Of a stretch of DNA of 64,000 nt, positions 1 to 12,700 are shown piece after piece. The translations under genes and the position numbers were made by a program. Under the pieces are notes generated by a model that saw only the letters and a program-made list of their open reading frames with translations, did not search any database and was not told where the DNA came from. The stretch's first letter is position 1, and each line of letters opens with the position of its first letter. Origin of the DNA: Achatina immaculata. Lineage: Eukaryota > Mollusca > Gastropoda > Stylommatophora > Achatinidae. The stretch spans positions 51,793,366 to 51,857,365 of the forward strand of contig CM019717.1 in assembly GCA_009760885.1 (NCBI GenBank). Reading direction: 5' to 3'.

Positions 1-211
1 AATGGCTTGGTTAGCAGAAACATAAAGTTTATTAATGATTAAGACTGAATAAGGAGTTTGTTATCTATGAGTTGGTGTTGTTGAGATTTATGGCTTTTAC
101 AATCTCTTCTTAGTTACATTTATGAATTTTAGACAACTTTATCTATATTTTGAAAGATTATACTGCAGAAACCAATTTGATTAATGTTATAATTTAATTT
201 GTTGCACTAGA

Positions 212-450
212 TTAGTTTGTGATGAGAAGAAACAGTCAGAGAATCCCAAAACAAGCTATCAAGTGGAACACAACAGGCCGAAGAAAAAGAGGTCGACCAT
301 GTGAAACTCTGAAAAGGACATTGTTAAAAGAGGCCAGTTTAGTGGGCTTAACATCCCTTGATGAGATTGAAAAGCTCATCAAAAACAGGAAAACCTGGCA
401 AACTACCATGTGAGCCCTATGTGACGTTTAATGGCACGGGAAGAATGTAA
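212..450 (+). mobile_element. LINE 3'-end fragment
   Basis: Reads MRRNSQRIPKQAIKWNTTGR then RKRGRP and a TSLDEIEKLIKNRKTWQTTM ending, the C-terminal tail of a non-LTR retrotransposon polyprotein. A second copy with the same tail lies at 33,780-34,075 and a degenerate one at 49,553-49,820 (minus). 5'-truncated. Confidence 0.75.
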
Positions 451-544
451 GATAGTTTCCAGAGAACGTGCATGAACTGTTACAGTAAACATAAAAGTGC
501 TGGTAAGTGATTATTATTATGATACTTTCATAAGCCCAGGAAAA

Positions 545-1222
545 CCTTGAAAAAAAGATTAGAACCCATCCCTTCTAAATTCATCCAAAGAGCAAAGAAA
601 CTCTTCCAAGATGATCCAACAACCTCACATACACAAAGCAAACCCCTAGAATCATTTTGCTGATTCCTACTATGGAAAACCAAAAAATTCCCAGAACTGA
701 GAGATCAACTCACAGGCGTACAGAAAAAAAGGAACCCAAACAGTAAAAGAAAAACAACAGATAGCGATGGATTACATAACAAAAACTATCCTAGAAAGTA
801 CTGGACACACATATACACAAACAGATCAGCTACAAATACCACAGAAAATGGAGGTGGAAGCATATCTATAAAGCTAAAACAAAAACAGACAATGCATATG
901 GCTATGCCAACAGGTGCCTACTCCAATAACTCCATAGCAGAGACAGTAGCAATAAAAACTGCAGCAATGAAAATATGAGTAATAGACCAGAAGCTGAAAA
1001 TTAGCATAACAGACCTATGCGCCTGTGGCAAAGAACAACATATACCACATCACATACTCCAGAGTTGCCAGCTACACAACTCACTCGGGCAAAGTACCTG
1101 GCCAGACCCCAAGCCCCTACAAGAAAAGCTTTACGGTAATGCTGAAAACCTGAAACGGACAGCCACATTTGTGAGAGAGATTGGTGTCGATGTCTGAGCA
1201 AACAATGAAGAAGAGAAGAGGA
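545..1222 (+). mobile_element. Degenerate I/Nimb-like LINE 3' end (RNase H remnant)
   Basis: A broken reading frame retains YTNRSATNTTENGGG and MPTGAYSNNSIAE, matching the YTDGSA..NGGAG and IPTG...AE blocks of LINE RNase H domains, then C.CG.....HHILQSCQLHN and a terminal TATFVREIGVDV. It ends in a short GAAGAA tail. The catalytic Asp of YTDG has become Asn. Confidence 0.7.
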
Positions 1223-3602
1223 TCCCTTCTAAATAATCATAATACAATAACATTCAGCTCAAAATGGCCCTGATGACATTTCTCCAAATGGATTTATGCT
1301 GGGCACAGTCTTTCTACAGTCCTTCTTTACAATTCTCTTTGTCTTTGTGGGTATCATGTTAAATCGCATAGTAGTGTCAATTATTTTGCATTCCATCTCA
1401 AAAGTTTCTGTCTTTTTACTACAAATTTCTGCATTTGTGATATGCTTCTTCCCCTGCATTTGAATAATTCTGCTAGGACATTAACATTCAGACTCCATGA
1501 AATGTCTATTAATTCATTTTCTAAACGTCCTAGTTTTCTAGTCATCTGAATACTGCAGATTCCATTTCTACTCATAGTCTCTAACTGCTGTATTCAGTGA
1601 ATCTGCTTCCAAGATATCTTAACTATTTCATAATAATGCTCATCTTTGTTTTTGATATTCTCGTAAATTTTGATGACTCCTTTTTTTTTTTTTTAATGGC
1701 CTGAGTATCACACCAGACATGAGAGATGCATTTACACAACCAATGCACTAGAATAGCCTGTCCTTACAGACATGTTCCCAGGATAGTTGGATATTGGAAT
1801 GACCTCTAAATATAGAGGCTATGATTCACAACAAACCAATGACTAAATGAAAATGGCTAATATCTGCATGGATATGAGATGTAGCAGTACTGAATTTTTT
1901 TTTTTTCAAAAACTAACTAAATAAAAACTAAATCTACAAGCTGTATCTTGTTCTCTGCTGTGTACTAGTCAGAGATATGAAACACCATCAGTAAATTTCA
2001 GAGTTTAACTACTGGCTTAACAATATGCTCTGGTTTTTAAATTTGATGTACAAGTTCTTTACATAACAAAGATACAAAGGATTTAATTTTATCTGGCAAT
2101 TTCTAGCTAAAGAAATGAAGCTGGTGTTTTCATTAAATGGAGATAAAAGTCAAACAATGCCAATTATAAATTTATCAAAACATCCAAATTTAGGCAGCTC
2201 AAAGATAATGTAAATTAAAAAAATGAAAGAATGATCCTTTCAAAACAATAAATGCAGAACTTGATCTAAAATACAATGCCTGCATATTTTTTTTTTGTAG
2301 GGGGGGGGGAACACTACCATAACCAAACTGTAAACATTCTGTAACATCTCAAGAAAACAAAACCACCTTTCTTGCATAGGCTAATGCCATTTCACTTGCA
2401 GTCTGGAAAATAGATTATGACATGAAAAAATTTACAACAATTTTATAGTAGTGGACTCCTATAGCAGAGATTCTTAATCCATGAATTAGTGACTCCTTTG
2501 AAGAATTTGAGGATGGTCACAAAAGGGCCACTGTTATAACAAGTGTTTTTTTTTAATGCAATTCTTTAAAAGATGTTCAGTCTTCAAAAAATTATTTTTC
2601 TGTATCAAATTTAAGATATTATCCAACTGTAAATGATCAGTTAACATTACAAAGTTTTCATGAAACAGAAAGGTTTAAATGCCAACACTACTACCTCTTA
2701 TAAAACTTCCAGTCAAAGATGGCAGATAGTATGGATGGCATTTGTGCCTTCTATCCAAGTGTGTGAACAATTATGGTTATTTTCAACATGGACTGATTCT
2801 TCTGTGAAACTGATGTGGATTACACTATATCCTATGATTCTGTGTGTGATTTTTGTGCAAGCAGGGGGACCTTTTCTCCGGTAGGCGCTTGGACAGAGAT
2901 GTCCAGGTAAGTGCTGTCATTATCGATAAACAAGGTCACTCAAGCTGCCAAATGCAGAGTGTATTAGCTGACAAATGGTGCAGTCTGAGAAAATCAGGAC
3001 ACAAACACAGCAGCGAGAAAAAGTCATGAAACAATCTCGGCTCATGTCATGGCTGCATTTCTGCTGATCTCAACAGGGAAACAGCAACACCAAACCATCA
3101 TCATCATCATAAGAGGATATAAATTTACAGAACAATTTAATTACCAACTTCAGTGATAAATGAGCACCCACTTGACAGTCTCTGCATCAGAGGAATATCT
3201 GCCTCTTATCAACCAAATCCCAGTAACAGACATTAATAATTACCTTCTGTTTTATTTGCATTTATGTCTTATTTCTTAAAAGAAATTTCTTGTTTCATAT
3301 AACAGTCCTTGACTTTCGTAAGGCTGTTAAAAGCATGACCTACAAGAGCTTTTGAACCACAGCTAAGAAAACGATAATAAAATAAATAGCAACTTTCTAA
3401 TGTGCATAATGTTCAAAATCTACAAATGCTGGTAAATAACAAAGATTTAAAGAAATATGTTCATATTCAGTTACTTTAGACAGTTTTTAAAAAAAAAATT
3501 TTTAATGTGATGTGGCATCTCTTTTTAAAACAATCAGATACTTCACTGACTTCATTTACCTATAAACATAATATAAAAAAAAAAATGATTATCTCCACCT
3601 AC
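1223..3602. other. Alpha-catenin intron sequence, no gene recognised
   Basis: AT-rich intron beyond coding exon 17. Two overlapping minus-strand frames at 1,259-1,575 look like a decayed coding fragment but match nothing I recognise. Poly-T and poly-G runs at 1,680, 1,900 and 2,290. No alpha-catenin terminal exon seen. Confidence 0.5.
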
Positions 3603-3737
3603 CCCAGACACAATGAGTTCACCGCTCACACTCTGAACATCAGCCTTCACTTTACTGGTAATGTTTAACTGGTGGCAGTAAAGAGCTATGCGTTGCAGGT
3701 ATGCCTCAAGATCCTTTTTAGACTGAGTTTCAGGGCA
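3603..3737 (-). CDS. CTNNA: Alpha-catenin coding exon 17 (last one in window)
   Basis: 45 codons, CPETQSKKDLEAYLQRIALY then CHQLNITSKVKADVQSVSGE and LIVSG; acceptor cgttctcag, donor TCTGGG|gtaggt, phase 0. The family continues with a DSA.SLIQAAKNLM block and a C-terminal tail; neither was found in 1-3602, so the gene runs past the left edge. Confidence 0.94.
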
Positions 3738-6700
3738 CTGAGAACGAATTACCAAAAAAAAAAAAAAACAGTTATAATCAAATATCTCCTCTCTCTCTCT
3801 CTCTCTCTACTCATCAATCAAAAGTTGTATGAAAGCAACACTTCACTTCTTCAGCCCAGCAATTAAAAGTTATATTTTTATCAATTTCTTCAATAGGACC
3901 CAGAAGAATTAAGACAATGAAAGAAAAGATAAAATATTCGCTGCAAATGATCAATCATCATCATCATCAGGTGCTGTGCCGACCGGCGTTGGCTATTATG
4001 CTTCTCCAGAGTACATGATCCTTCATGCAGGCCATTAGCTCAGTTGGTGATCTCCTCTCACACCATCCTGCCAGACAATCCAATATCATTTCTCTTGGTC
4101 TTCCTCTTGATCTTCTTCCCTCTATTTTTCCTGTTATAATATTTTCAATGTCCCCTCTTCTCATTGCATGTCCTATGAAAGTATATTGTCTCTCTCTTAT
4201 TTTTTTTACAAAATCTGTTGTATCTCCAGCTCTTCTCCTACATTCTTTATTAGTTATTTTTACTGTCCGGGGATTCACAACATTCTTCTAATAAACCACA
4301 TTTCTAAATGATCAAAGTTAAATATATTGCACACCTGATCGGCAATGGTTGTTGCAAGCTTGTCCAAATTTGTTCCATGCTCTGAGATCTTCTTAGCAGC
4401 ATTAATGACATCCATGGTGTTCTTGAGGGGTCCCCGACCTCTACAGATCAAGAACAGAAAAAATACATGCACTGAAACAATAAGAACACCAACAGCTTAG
4501 AATGCATATATAAACATTTAGATCACCCATCTTTAGATGTATAATTTCATCCTTGCACTTCCTTTTAAGATGCTGTGTAAAAAGGTTAAATCTAAATTCT
4601 TATTATGAATTAATTCATCCATGTTTTTTTACATTAATCAACTAAGCAGTTACTGCCCATAAAGCCCTCTGGCATCTTGTAGGGCAACAACAAATTATCT
4701 CCACTTCTCAGTGTGTGCCTTAGTATGGAGTCCAGCTGGTGCTGCATGTTGTTCACCATGTGTTCTACAGTTTTTCACCTGACTGTTTTTTCTTTGGAAC
4801 CACTCTACCATGTATTCTACAGTTCTTCATCTGATTGTTTTTTCTTTGGTCAACCACTCTTTCCTTTACCTCTCCTTTATCTTTGATCATGAATCAAGCA
4901 GTTATTTATGCAGCTGGCAGGAGGGGTGTTGGTGAGAAAACAGAACTTATCCAACTTGTTATTCAAACAGTATCATTACTGGTGAGAAAACAGAACTGTA
5001 TCCAACTTGTTCAAACAGTATCATTACTGGTGAAAAAACAGAACTGTATCCAACTTGTTATTCAAACAGTATTATTACTGGTGAGAAAGCAAAACTGTAT
5101 CCAACTTGTTCAAACAGCATCATTACTGATGAGAAAACAGAACTGTATCCAACTTGTTCAAACAGTATCATTACTGGTGAGAAAACAACTGTATCCAGCT
5201 TGTTATTCAAACAGCATCATTACTGGTGAGAAAACAGAACTTATCCTCCAACTTGTTCAAACACAGCATCATTACTGGTGAGAAAACAGAACTTATCCTC
5301 CAACTTGTTGTTCAAACACAGCATCATTACTGGTGAGAAAACAGAACTTATCCAACTTGTTGTTCAAACACAGCATCATTACTGGTGAGAAAACAGAACT
5401 TATCCAACTTGTTGTTCAAACACAGCATCATTACTGGTGAGTAAGCAGCTTTAATCCCTCAGCAACATTGACAGAAAAGTATGTGAGAGTTTTTTTTTTT
5501 AATGCAACAGCCAAACGGCATAATTCTGTTCAAAGACAGTGATTTTCAATACCAAGAACCACTTAGTAATCAACTACTAGTTCAGGGCCAGTCTCTGGTT
5601 GTGTTAGATATGACAAAATCTATATCTATTTTAGTCAGTCTAATTGTAAAAGCAGACACTTGCCACTTGTACAATGTGACCATGATTAACTGAAAATATG
5701 TGCATGGGAGATTATGCACCAACACAGTCTGCTCATGGAGATGTTGATGTATTAAGATTTTTAACTCTTCCCATGCCATTGGTCACTTTTTCAACCCTTC
5801 CGGTTTTCCGATGTGTGCCAATGGTCGGTATTTTGATCATGGTTTGTTTCAATAAAAGAATCGGTGTAACATTTAGATTGTACATATTTCGTCCACGTTT
5901 CTGGTGACACTTTTCAAAATGGTGAAAGAGTGCTTAGTTACGAACGATGCCGAGCAAGAAAAAGGAAGAGAAACATAGAAAATTTTCAATTTTTGATGAT
6001 GTAGATAGGGGTATGGACATGGCCTGTGACCACCCCACTGCTCTTGAATGTATCCCAAGTAGATCTAGACATATTAGACAACTGGAGAAGTAGTTAGGAG
6101 GTTATTTCAGACATTAATTTAGCGAGAATGCAACACAGAATCACAATACAAGATCGACATGTAGATCTAGACATCTCAGATGGTAATTAGTGTAGATCTA
6201 GACCTAACCTATGGTGAGCTGGGCACAATCATTGTCTAAAAACATCACATTAGTTCTTTTTTTCCTAAAAAACTCTGCATTTATGAAATTTTCATACATT
6301 TAGTTATACTTTGAAACATAATAAGTACATGGAAGTACATGTAAATACTGTTTTCCATTCCATTTTACAACATATCAAGACCCGCACCTTTACTCTGGCA
6401 CCTAACTGAACGTCCGCATTTCTTCCTGTGGCACGGGAAGAGTTAAAAAGTGAAAAAAAAAACAACTTTAAAGCACACAAAATAAAAAAAATAAAAAAAA
6501 AGATGAAATTTGATGTGATAACCAACTAACTTGCCTGGCAGCAAAATAGTGTCCGTTTTTCTGATAAAAGGATACCCTTGAGCGGCATAGTGGTTAATGT
6601 GCTCATTTCTTAAGTCTGTGGTTCAAATCTGGTCTGAGATGCTTCTTCCACCAGGCTGTGGAAAGGATACCTTGCTCCTCTTGGAACTAGGGAAGGAAAA

Positions 6701-9700
6701 GTGGCTGGTATGGTGCAAGCCTTATCAACCTCAAGCAGACCATCAGGTCAAAGAAAATATAGGCACTAACACCATATCCTTCAGTGTCTCTATGCATGAC
6801 AGGACTATGGTTTTTTTTCTTTTTTTTCTGATATAACAATATAAATATGCAGCATGTGGAATAATCTCATATTCCTACCTAGTAAAGTCTGTCATTTCCA
6901 TCATGATCATGCACATTTGTTTAGCCAGAACAATAATGTCATTGCCACTGTCATCCCACTTGGCAACCTCTCTATCCAGTGCCGCCTTTTCCATTCTGAA
7001 TTGTTCCACCTGCTTCTGAATGACTTCTCTCTCCTCTTCAGGAAGCTGGCGCATAAGAGCACGGTCACTTCTGCCGTAATAGTCATCATGATCTGCAACA
7101 CTTGCTGAAAAATTTTTTTTTAAAAATGAAGGTGTGAATCTGATGCAAAAGGTACAAATAAATATTAACTGAGAATTACTTATGAAAAAAAAAGCAAACG
7201 ACTTTGAAAAAAACAGCCAGTAAAGCTACTATGAGGAAAAAAAAAAAAGAAAAGAGGTCACAGCTGGAGCACAAGAGATCAGTACAGTGACCATAAAACT
7301 GAACAATTCAATATCACTATTAATAAGGAAGGACCATCAATACTACACAATGAAATCAGAAAGACACTCAAATGGATGACATCATAGAAGATACAGAGAT
7401 CATACAACATTACAAGGGAGATGGTCAGACAACATTACAAGGGAGATGGTCAGACAACATTACAAGGGAGATGGTCAGACAATATTACAAGGGAGACAGC
7501 CATGGCTTTTGATGATCCTGACATAGAAAAAGTTTCAAATCTCTTAAATATGATTTATAACGCAGGGTTATGCTATCAGATGTACTACAGTCATTTTTAA
7601 CTACATTGCTAAAGAAGGTAATTAACATCTCACAATCATTCTAATGCTCTGAGGTGTTCAGAATAATGTCACAAAAATACTTTTAAGGATTATTAACATT
7701 TTAAGGATTACTTAACACTACTTTAAAAAAAATGCCTTCACCTGTAAAGTTAAATGAGAATGAAAGCAAGTGAATTATATTAAAAAAATCACTTCTAACA
7801 GTGTTATAATATCTAAAATACACTCACTAAAAATGAAACTAAGGAATGAACACATCATACAAGCTTATATTTACCTATGAGCAGATAATATAAAAGAAAC
7901 TTACACTGAGCATATGTATATTCTTCTTCAAAATCTTCACTATCTGATTCATCAAAGTCAGCCTGAAATGAACAGTAACAGCCTTAATTTAAGAAAATAA
8001 AAACTTAAGGCATGATTATCTATGCTGCCATCATTACTGGTCTTGTGCTAAAATAGAAAGAGCTTTATCACTTCACTCCCCCTTCATGATCCCCTATGAG
8101 ACACAGTAAAACAGAATCATTCTAAGTTAAAATCTTAAAAAAAAAAAAAAAATGAAGTCACTGCTGTATTATGAACTTTCCAAGTTGTATGTATGGCAGT
8201 TAAATCTCAATATCAGATTATAGCATTAAGTCTCTATGAAATACACAGTGTAGTCATTATGTGTTTCCACCTCTAAGGCATGAGAGGAATACCTTTACCT
8301 TTAGCTTATTTTAAAAAAATTACTGCAGTTAAAGTCAAGTATAAAACACACATCTTTAAAACTGCACAAAGTTTATCATTTTCCCCATAGTTTTTCTCCA
8401 GGCTGTTACCAGATGTTGTAAAGGCTGTCCTCATTTTTTTTTTCATTGTTTCGTCCTTATTCTCCTTCAGTTCTCTTGCTGGTGGTCTTTCAAAGCTGTG
8501 GAAGTTTCTCTAATAGTTCTTGTCTGATGACATGTTAAATCAGCTAATAAGCCACAAACAAATTAAAATTATAAACAGGTCTGATGGTAGTAACCAACAG
8601 TTATTAGCTGGCTGGTCATTCCTATTTTAATATGGCTATTAGTAACCTTTTGACTAATATCATCTTTGATGTTTTCAAAAGTTAAGACATGGTAAATCTA
8701 CAACAAATGTTTCCGAGGTAGACCACAGTCTCTGCTTGAGATCTAATCTCTCCAAACAAGTCTAATGAGTTAAGATATATGTAGACTAGACATTCTCATG
8801 GTATAAGTTCTGGAGTCATTTTCACTCCTGGGTGAGGTAAAGCTGAAATGAATGAAGATAGCAAAAGGGACATAAATGTGACAGACAAATATGTAAACTC
8901 TTGGACAAAGTGAAAGCCTTACCCCACTCATAAGTACTGCCTGCCTGATGTCCCTCACACCGTCATACACAAGACGAGAGGCTTCGATGAACTCATTCTC
9001 ATCAACTTCTCTTGGTGGATTTGAGTTTAGAGCATCAACAGCCACCTCTACCTTCTCAGCAAAGTTTGGCATGACTGAGAGCAGAAGCAGAGTGTACCAA
9101 CAGTTAACACGAATGATGGGAAGCATAGGTGACTACTAAAGAGACAGTGTGGTTATCACAGAGAGAAAATCACAGCTGATCAAGACCTTCTCCTTCTTCC
9201 AGCAGTGCTCCTAGAAACAAGTTCCTGTGCTACTTCAGTCAGGCTAATGGGGTTATAATCATGTGGCACATTCTTCACATAACTTTCTAATTTGACAGCC
9301 ACCATGAAAACATTCCACTGTCTAGCCTGGATGCCAACTTCAGTGAATGAAAGGATTAGAATATTCATGATATCTTAGACCTACTGCTTCCTCAGAAACC
9401 ATCTTTGTTCCCAGGAACCATATCTTCCATTTTAGTTCTGCCCTGGCCATCATGTTGTCCGATACAAGCAATTCAAATAATCTAGCAGATACCAAGTTGT
9501 AAGGAGTGAATCAATTAATCAACCATGCCCATGTGAATGATTCTTAAGCATGCCAGTTGCAATCAGTCAAGACAGGTAAAGAAATGAATAACACAATTTT
9601 TACTCAAATTACTATCTCCAAGTTAAATTTTATTATTATCCATGGAGAATAATATTCTTAACTGGACCAAAAGACACATCACTAGAGTGATTATTATTAC

Positions 9701-12700
9701 TGAAAATTCTGTGAAATATTTGTGACTTCTGCTCACTATATCCCTCTCTCAGCTTATGCCCTGGCAAATAAACATAATATGCACATTCATGTGTATGCAC
9801 ACTCACACATACACACCCTACCACCCCATATCATTCCTTGGCATAGTGGAGTTTAAAATCTGACATTCAGTTCCAAAAAAAAAAGTTAGATGTCATTATT
9901 GCTGAAACAGCAAAATTTTCAGTTTGTTTTCTCTCATCTCATCCACTTGCTATAAATGAATACATTAAATTAACAAAATCAAACTTGAACAGGGTGTCCC
10001 ACATAAAGCTTGTCCAAACCACACAATACAGTTTCCATCTTATATTTCATATTACTATTTTTTTCCACACTGGATACTATTCTGACAAGGTTCACTGAAC
10101 TCATATGCCAATGTGCGATAGAATCAAACAGTGTCCAGAGTGGATATATGAAATATAATGTGAAAACTAAATTTTACAGCTGGGACCAATTTTATGTGTG
10201 CCACCTTTTACAAGAGATGTAAACCAATTTACTTTGATCTCTTAGCATAACAACGGCTTCCATGACTCTGTCTGTGTACTGTCCAGGTTCATAATTATCC
10301 ATCTCAGCAGCCACAACGTGGCACACCCTAGCAGACCTGCCCCTGATGGCACCTGCTGTGCGGTCAAGTGTGTCAGCATCACTTTCCTGCAGAGCTATAA
10401 CACACTTGTTGACATCCTCCAGAATGTGGTTCTCTGTTTAAAGAAAGCATTTGTTGATTATAAAATATCTGGTGATAATTATACAATGCCATAACTTAAC
10501 TGAAAATGAAGCAAACAAGATCAAAGTCTCATAAATATTCAGCCAAAAAGATCAAGGTCTCAATTCACATTTACCAAACATGAAGCTGTTTCTGGTTCCC
10601 ACTTTCAGGTCTGACCTGGCTAAAACATGATGGTCACCATTCTCCTATGCTCTGGTATGCTACACATGAGAAGCCAGGTTGCATTGTTTATACTAATCCT
10701 GCACTTACAAAAACAGATAATCTTGTATAATTAAATCACTTTGGAGATCTGTGGAAAAGAAGCATCATTACCAGCATGCATTTTCTGAAACATTTATTGC
10801 AAAGAAATCTGTAGTTTAAACAAAAAAAAAAAGACATCAAAATATACTGACCCGAAACTGCCAGAAAGTCATGGATGGTTGTGATGTCATCAACAGCTTC
10901 TGTCAACAGACGTACTTGCTTTTCCCATGCATCTTTGAATACATCCATGTTTTCTTGGGCTGCTTTGGATCGTGGTCGAGCTGCTAGAACTCTAGCTGCA
11001 TTTATAACCTGACAATGTTAATAGAGAACAACAGTGTAGTAGGGACAGAACACCAATTTTAAAAAGCAGTATTCATGTTCTTTACCTTGCTTTCTCCAAA
11101 CAAGTTGAAAGTAATGTGTAATCTCTCATGATCTCAATCTGAGGTCCAAATTCTCCAGATTAAAAAAAAAAAAAAATTACCTTTTGATCTCATTGTGCAA
11201 AAGATCTGTGCAGAACATGATACCACTAAGCAAAGGTCTCAATGAAAACATATGGCATCTGCTTTTATTGTAAACTTATGCTAAGCACTTTGATGCCTGT
11301 TGGATGAGCCCACCAAAACCTAGTAACTATCATTTTTTTTTTTATGCAAAAGCATATTTGAAAATAAAATTACTATAGGAGGACAAGAAAAAAGATTAAA
11401 TAAAGGGTCCTCTGCCACTGAGGGTTATCCATCTAATTTTTTTCTTGAGGAAAAGAAATTTCAAAACAATTTTAACATACAAATATGAGCAATTATGAAA
11501 TATTACCTGCGGGCACAGATTTTCTATCTCTGAAGCAGCCATTCTAACAAGCTTCACACCATCTTCATTGTTGGACATCGAACACGCAAGATTTGCAACC
11601 TGAGGATTTTTTAAAAAAACGTAAGTGCATCAGTATAAAATCCCTTTAAAAAAAAGGGGGGGGGGGGAAGGGGGGACCAATACTTCAAACAACAATCATA
11701 TAAAGAAAATGTACAATAATCTACATTTTCAATATTAAGTTCACACACATGTTTTGTTACTCTGAAATGAAAATCATTGACTTACTTCATAAGATGTTAT
11801 TATCCCTGCAAAATCAAGGAAATTCAAAACAGAGATCTCAAAAACAAAAAAGACTGTTTCTAAAACAGTTTTCAAATTATGATTCCACCTAAGTGTAAGT
11901 ATAATTCTGCTGCTGTTCTGCGGGTTTTGCAATGAAGTCTGTACACATCTTTTGTACACCTGGGACAACCAAGATCCAGAGATGAATTGCTTGTACTCTC
12001 ATTGTATATGCTCAGCTCAGACTCACTGTCCACTTTGTACTGGTTTCAGTTTGTAACCTGTAAGCTGTGGTAGGCTTTAAGGCTTGTGTTTTGTCCTCAT
12101 TCTGAAATAAACACTTTGTCATTCCTTGCTGCTATTGGTATTTTTCTGTATGAACTGCAGGTGTCTCATTTCCTGTGAAGTCTTCAGTTATTGATATGGC
12201 TTTAAAAACAAGAAAAAGAATAAAGAACGACAGTAAGATATATACAGCTCTAGACAGGTTTGACAGGAGTAAATCTGCTGAACATTTTGCATACGTTGCT
12301 TTAACAGAAGGAATGAAAATTAAGAATCCAAATTAAAATATAGTTTATCTCCACTAACCTGCTTGTATGGTCCATGAACATAGCTGACCTGCACTTACTT
12401 GCTAGCATGTTCTATGAACAGTTACACAGCCTTCCTCCAGTAGCTTTCTGGCATTCTCCATGTGCATAAATTACCATCATTAATTTGCTCAGCTAGCTTG
12501 CAGGTATGCCCCATGAATATAGTTATCTCCACTAGCTTTCTATCATGCTCCATAAACATATACTACCTCTACTAAATTCCTACCATGCTCCATGAACATA
12601 TGTTACCTCTACTAAATCCCCTTCATGCTTCATGAACATATCTTACCACCACTGACTTCCTATCATGCTCCATGAAACACATGTTACCTCTGTTAAAGTC

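Noticed and set aside
2860..2960. Possible exon near a GTCCAGGTAAGTGC donor on the plus strand
   Set aside because: A good donor by sequence, but no acceptor, no coding similarity and no neighbouring exon.
4835..5281. 148-codon plus-strand frame with repeated QLVQTVSLL
   Set aside because: Generated by the 48-bp minisatellite; the frame changes where units have indels.
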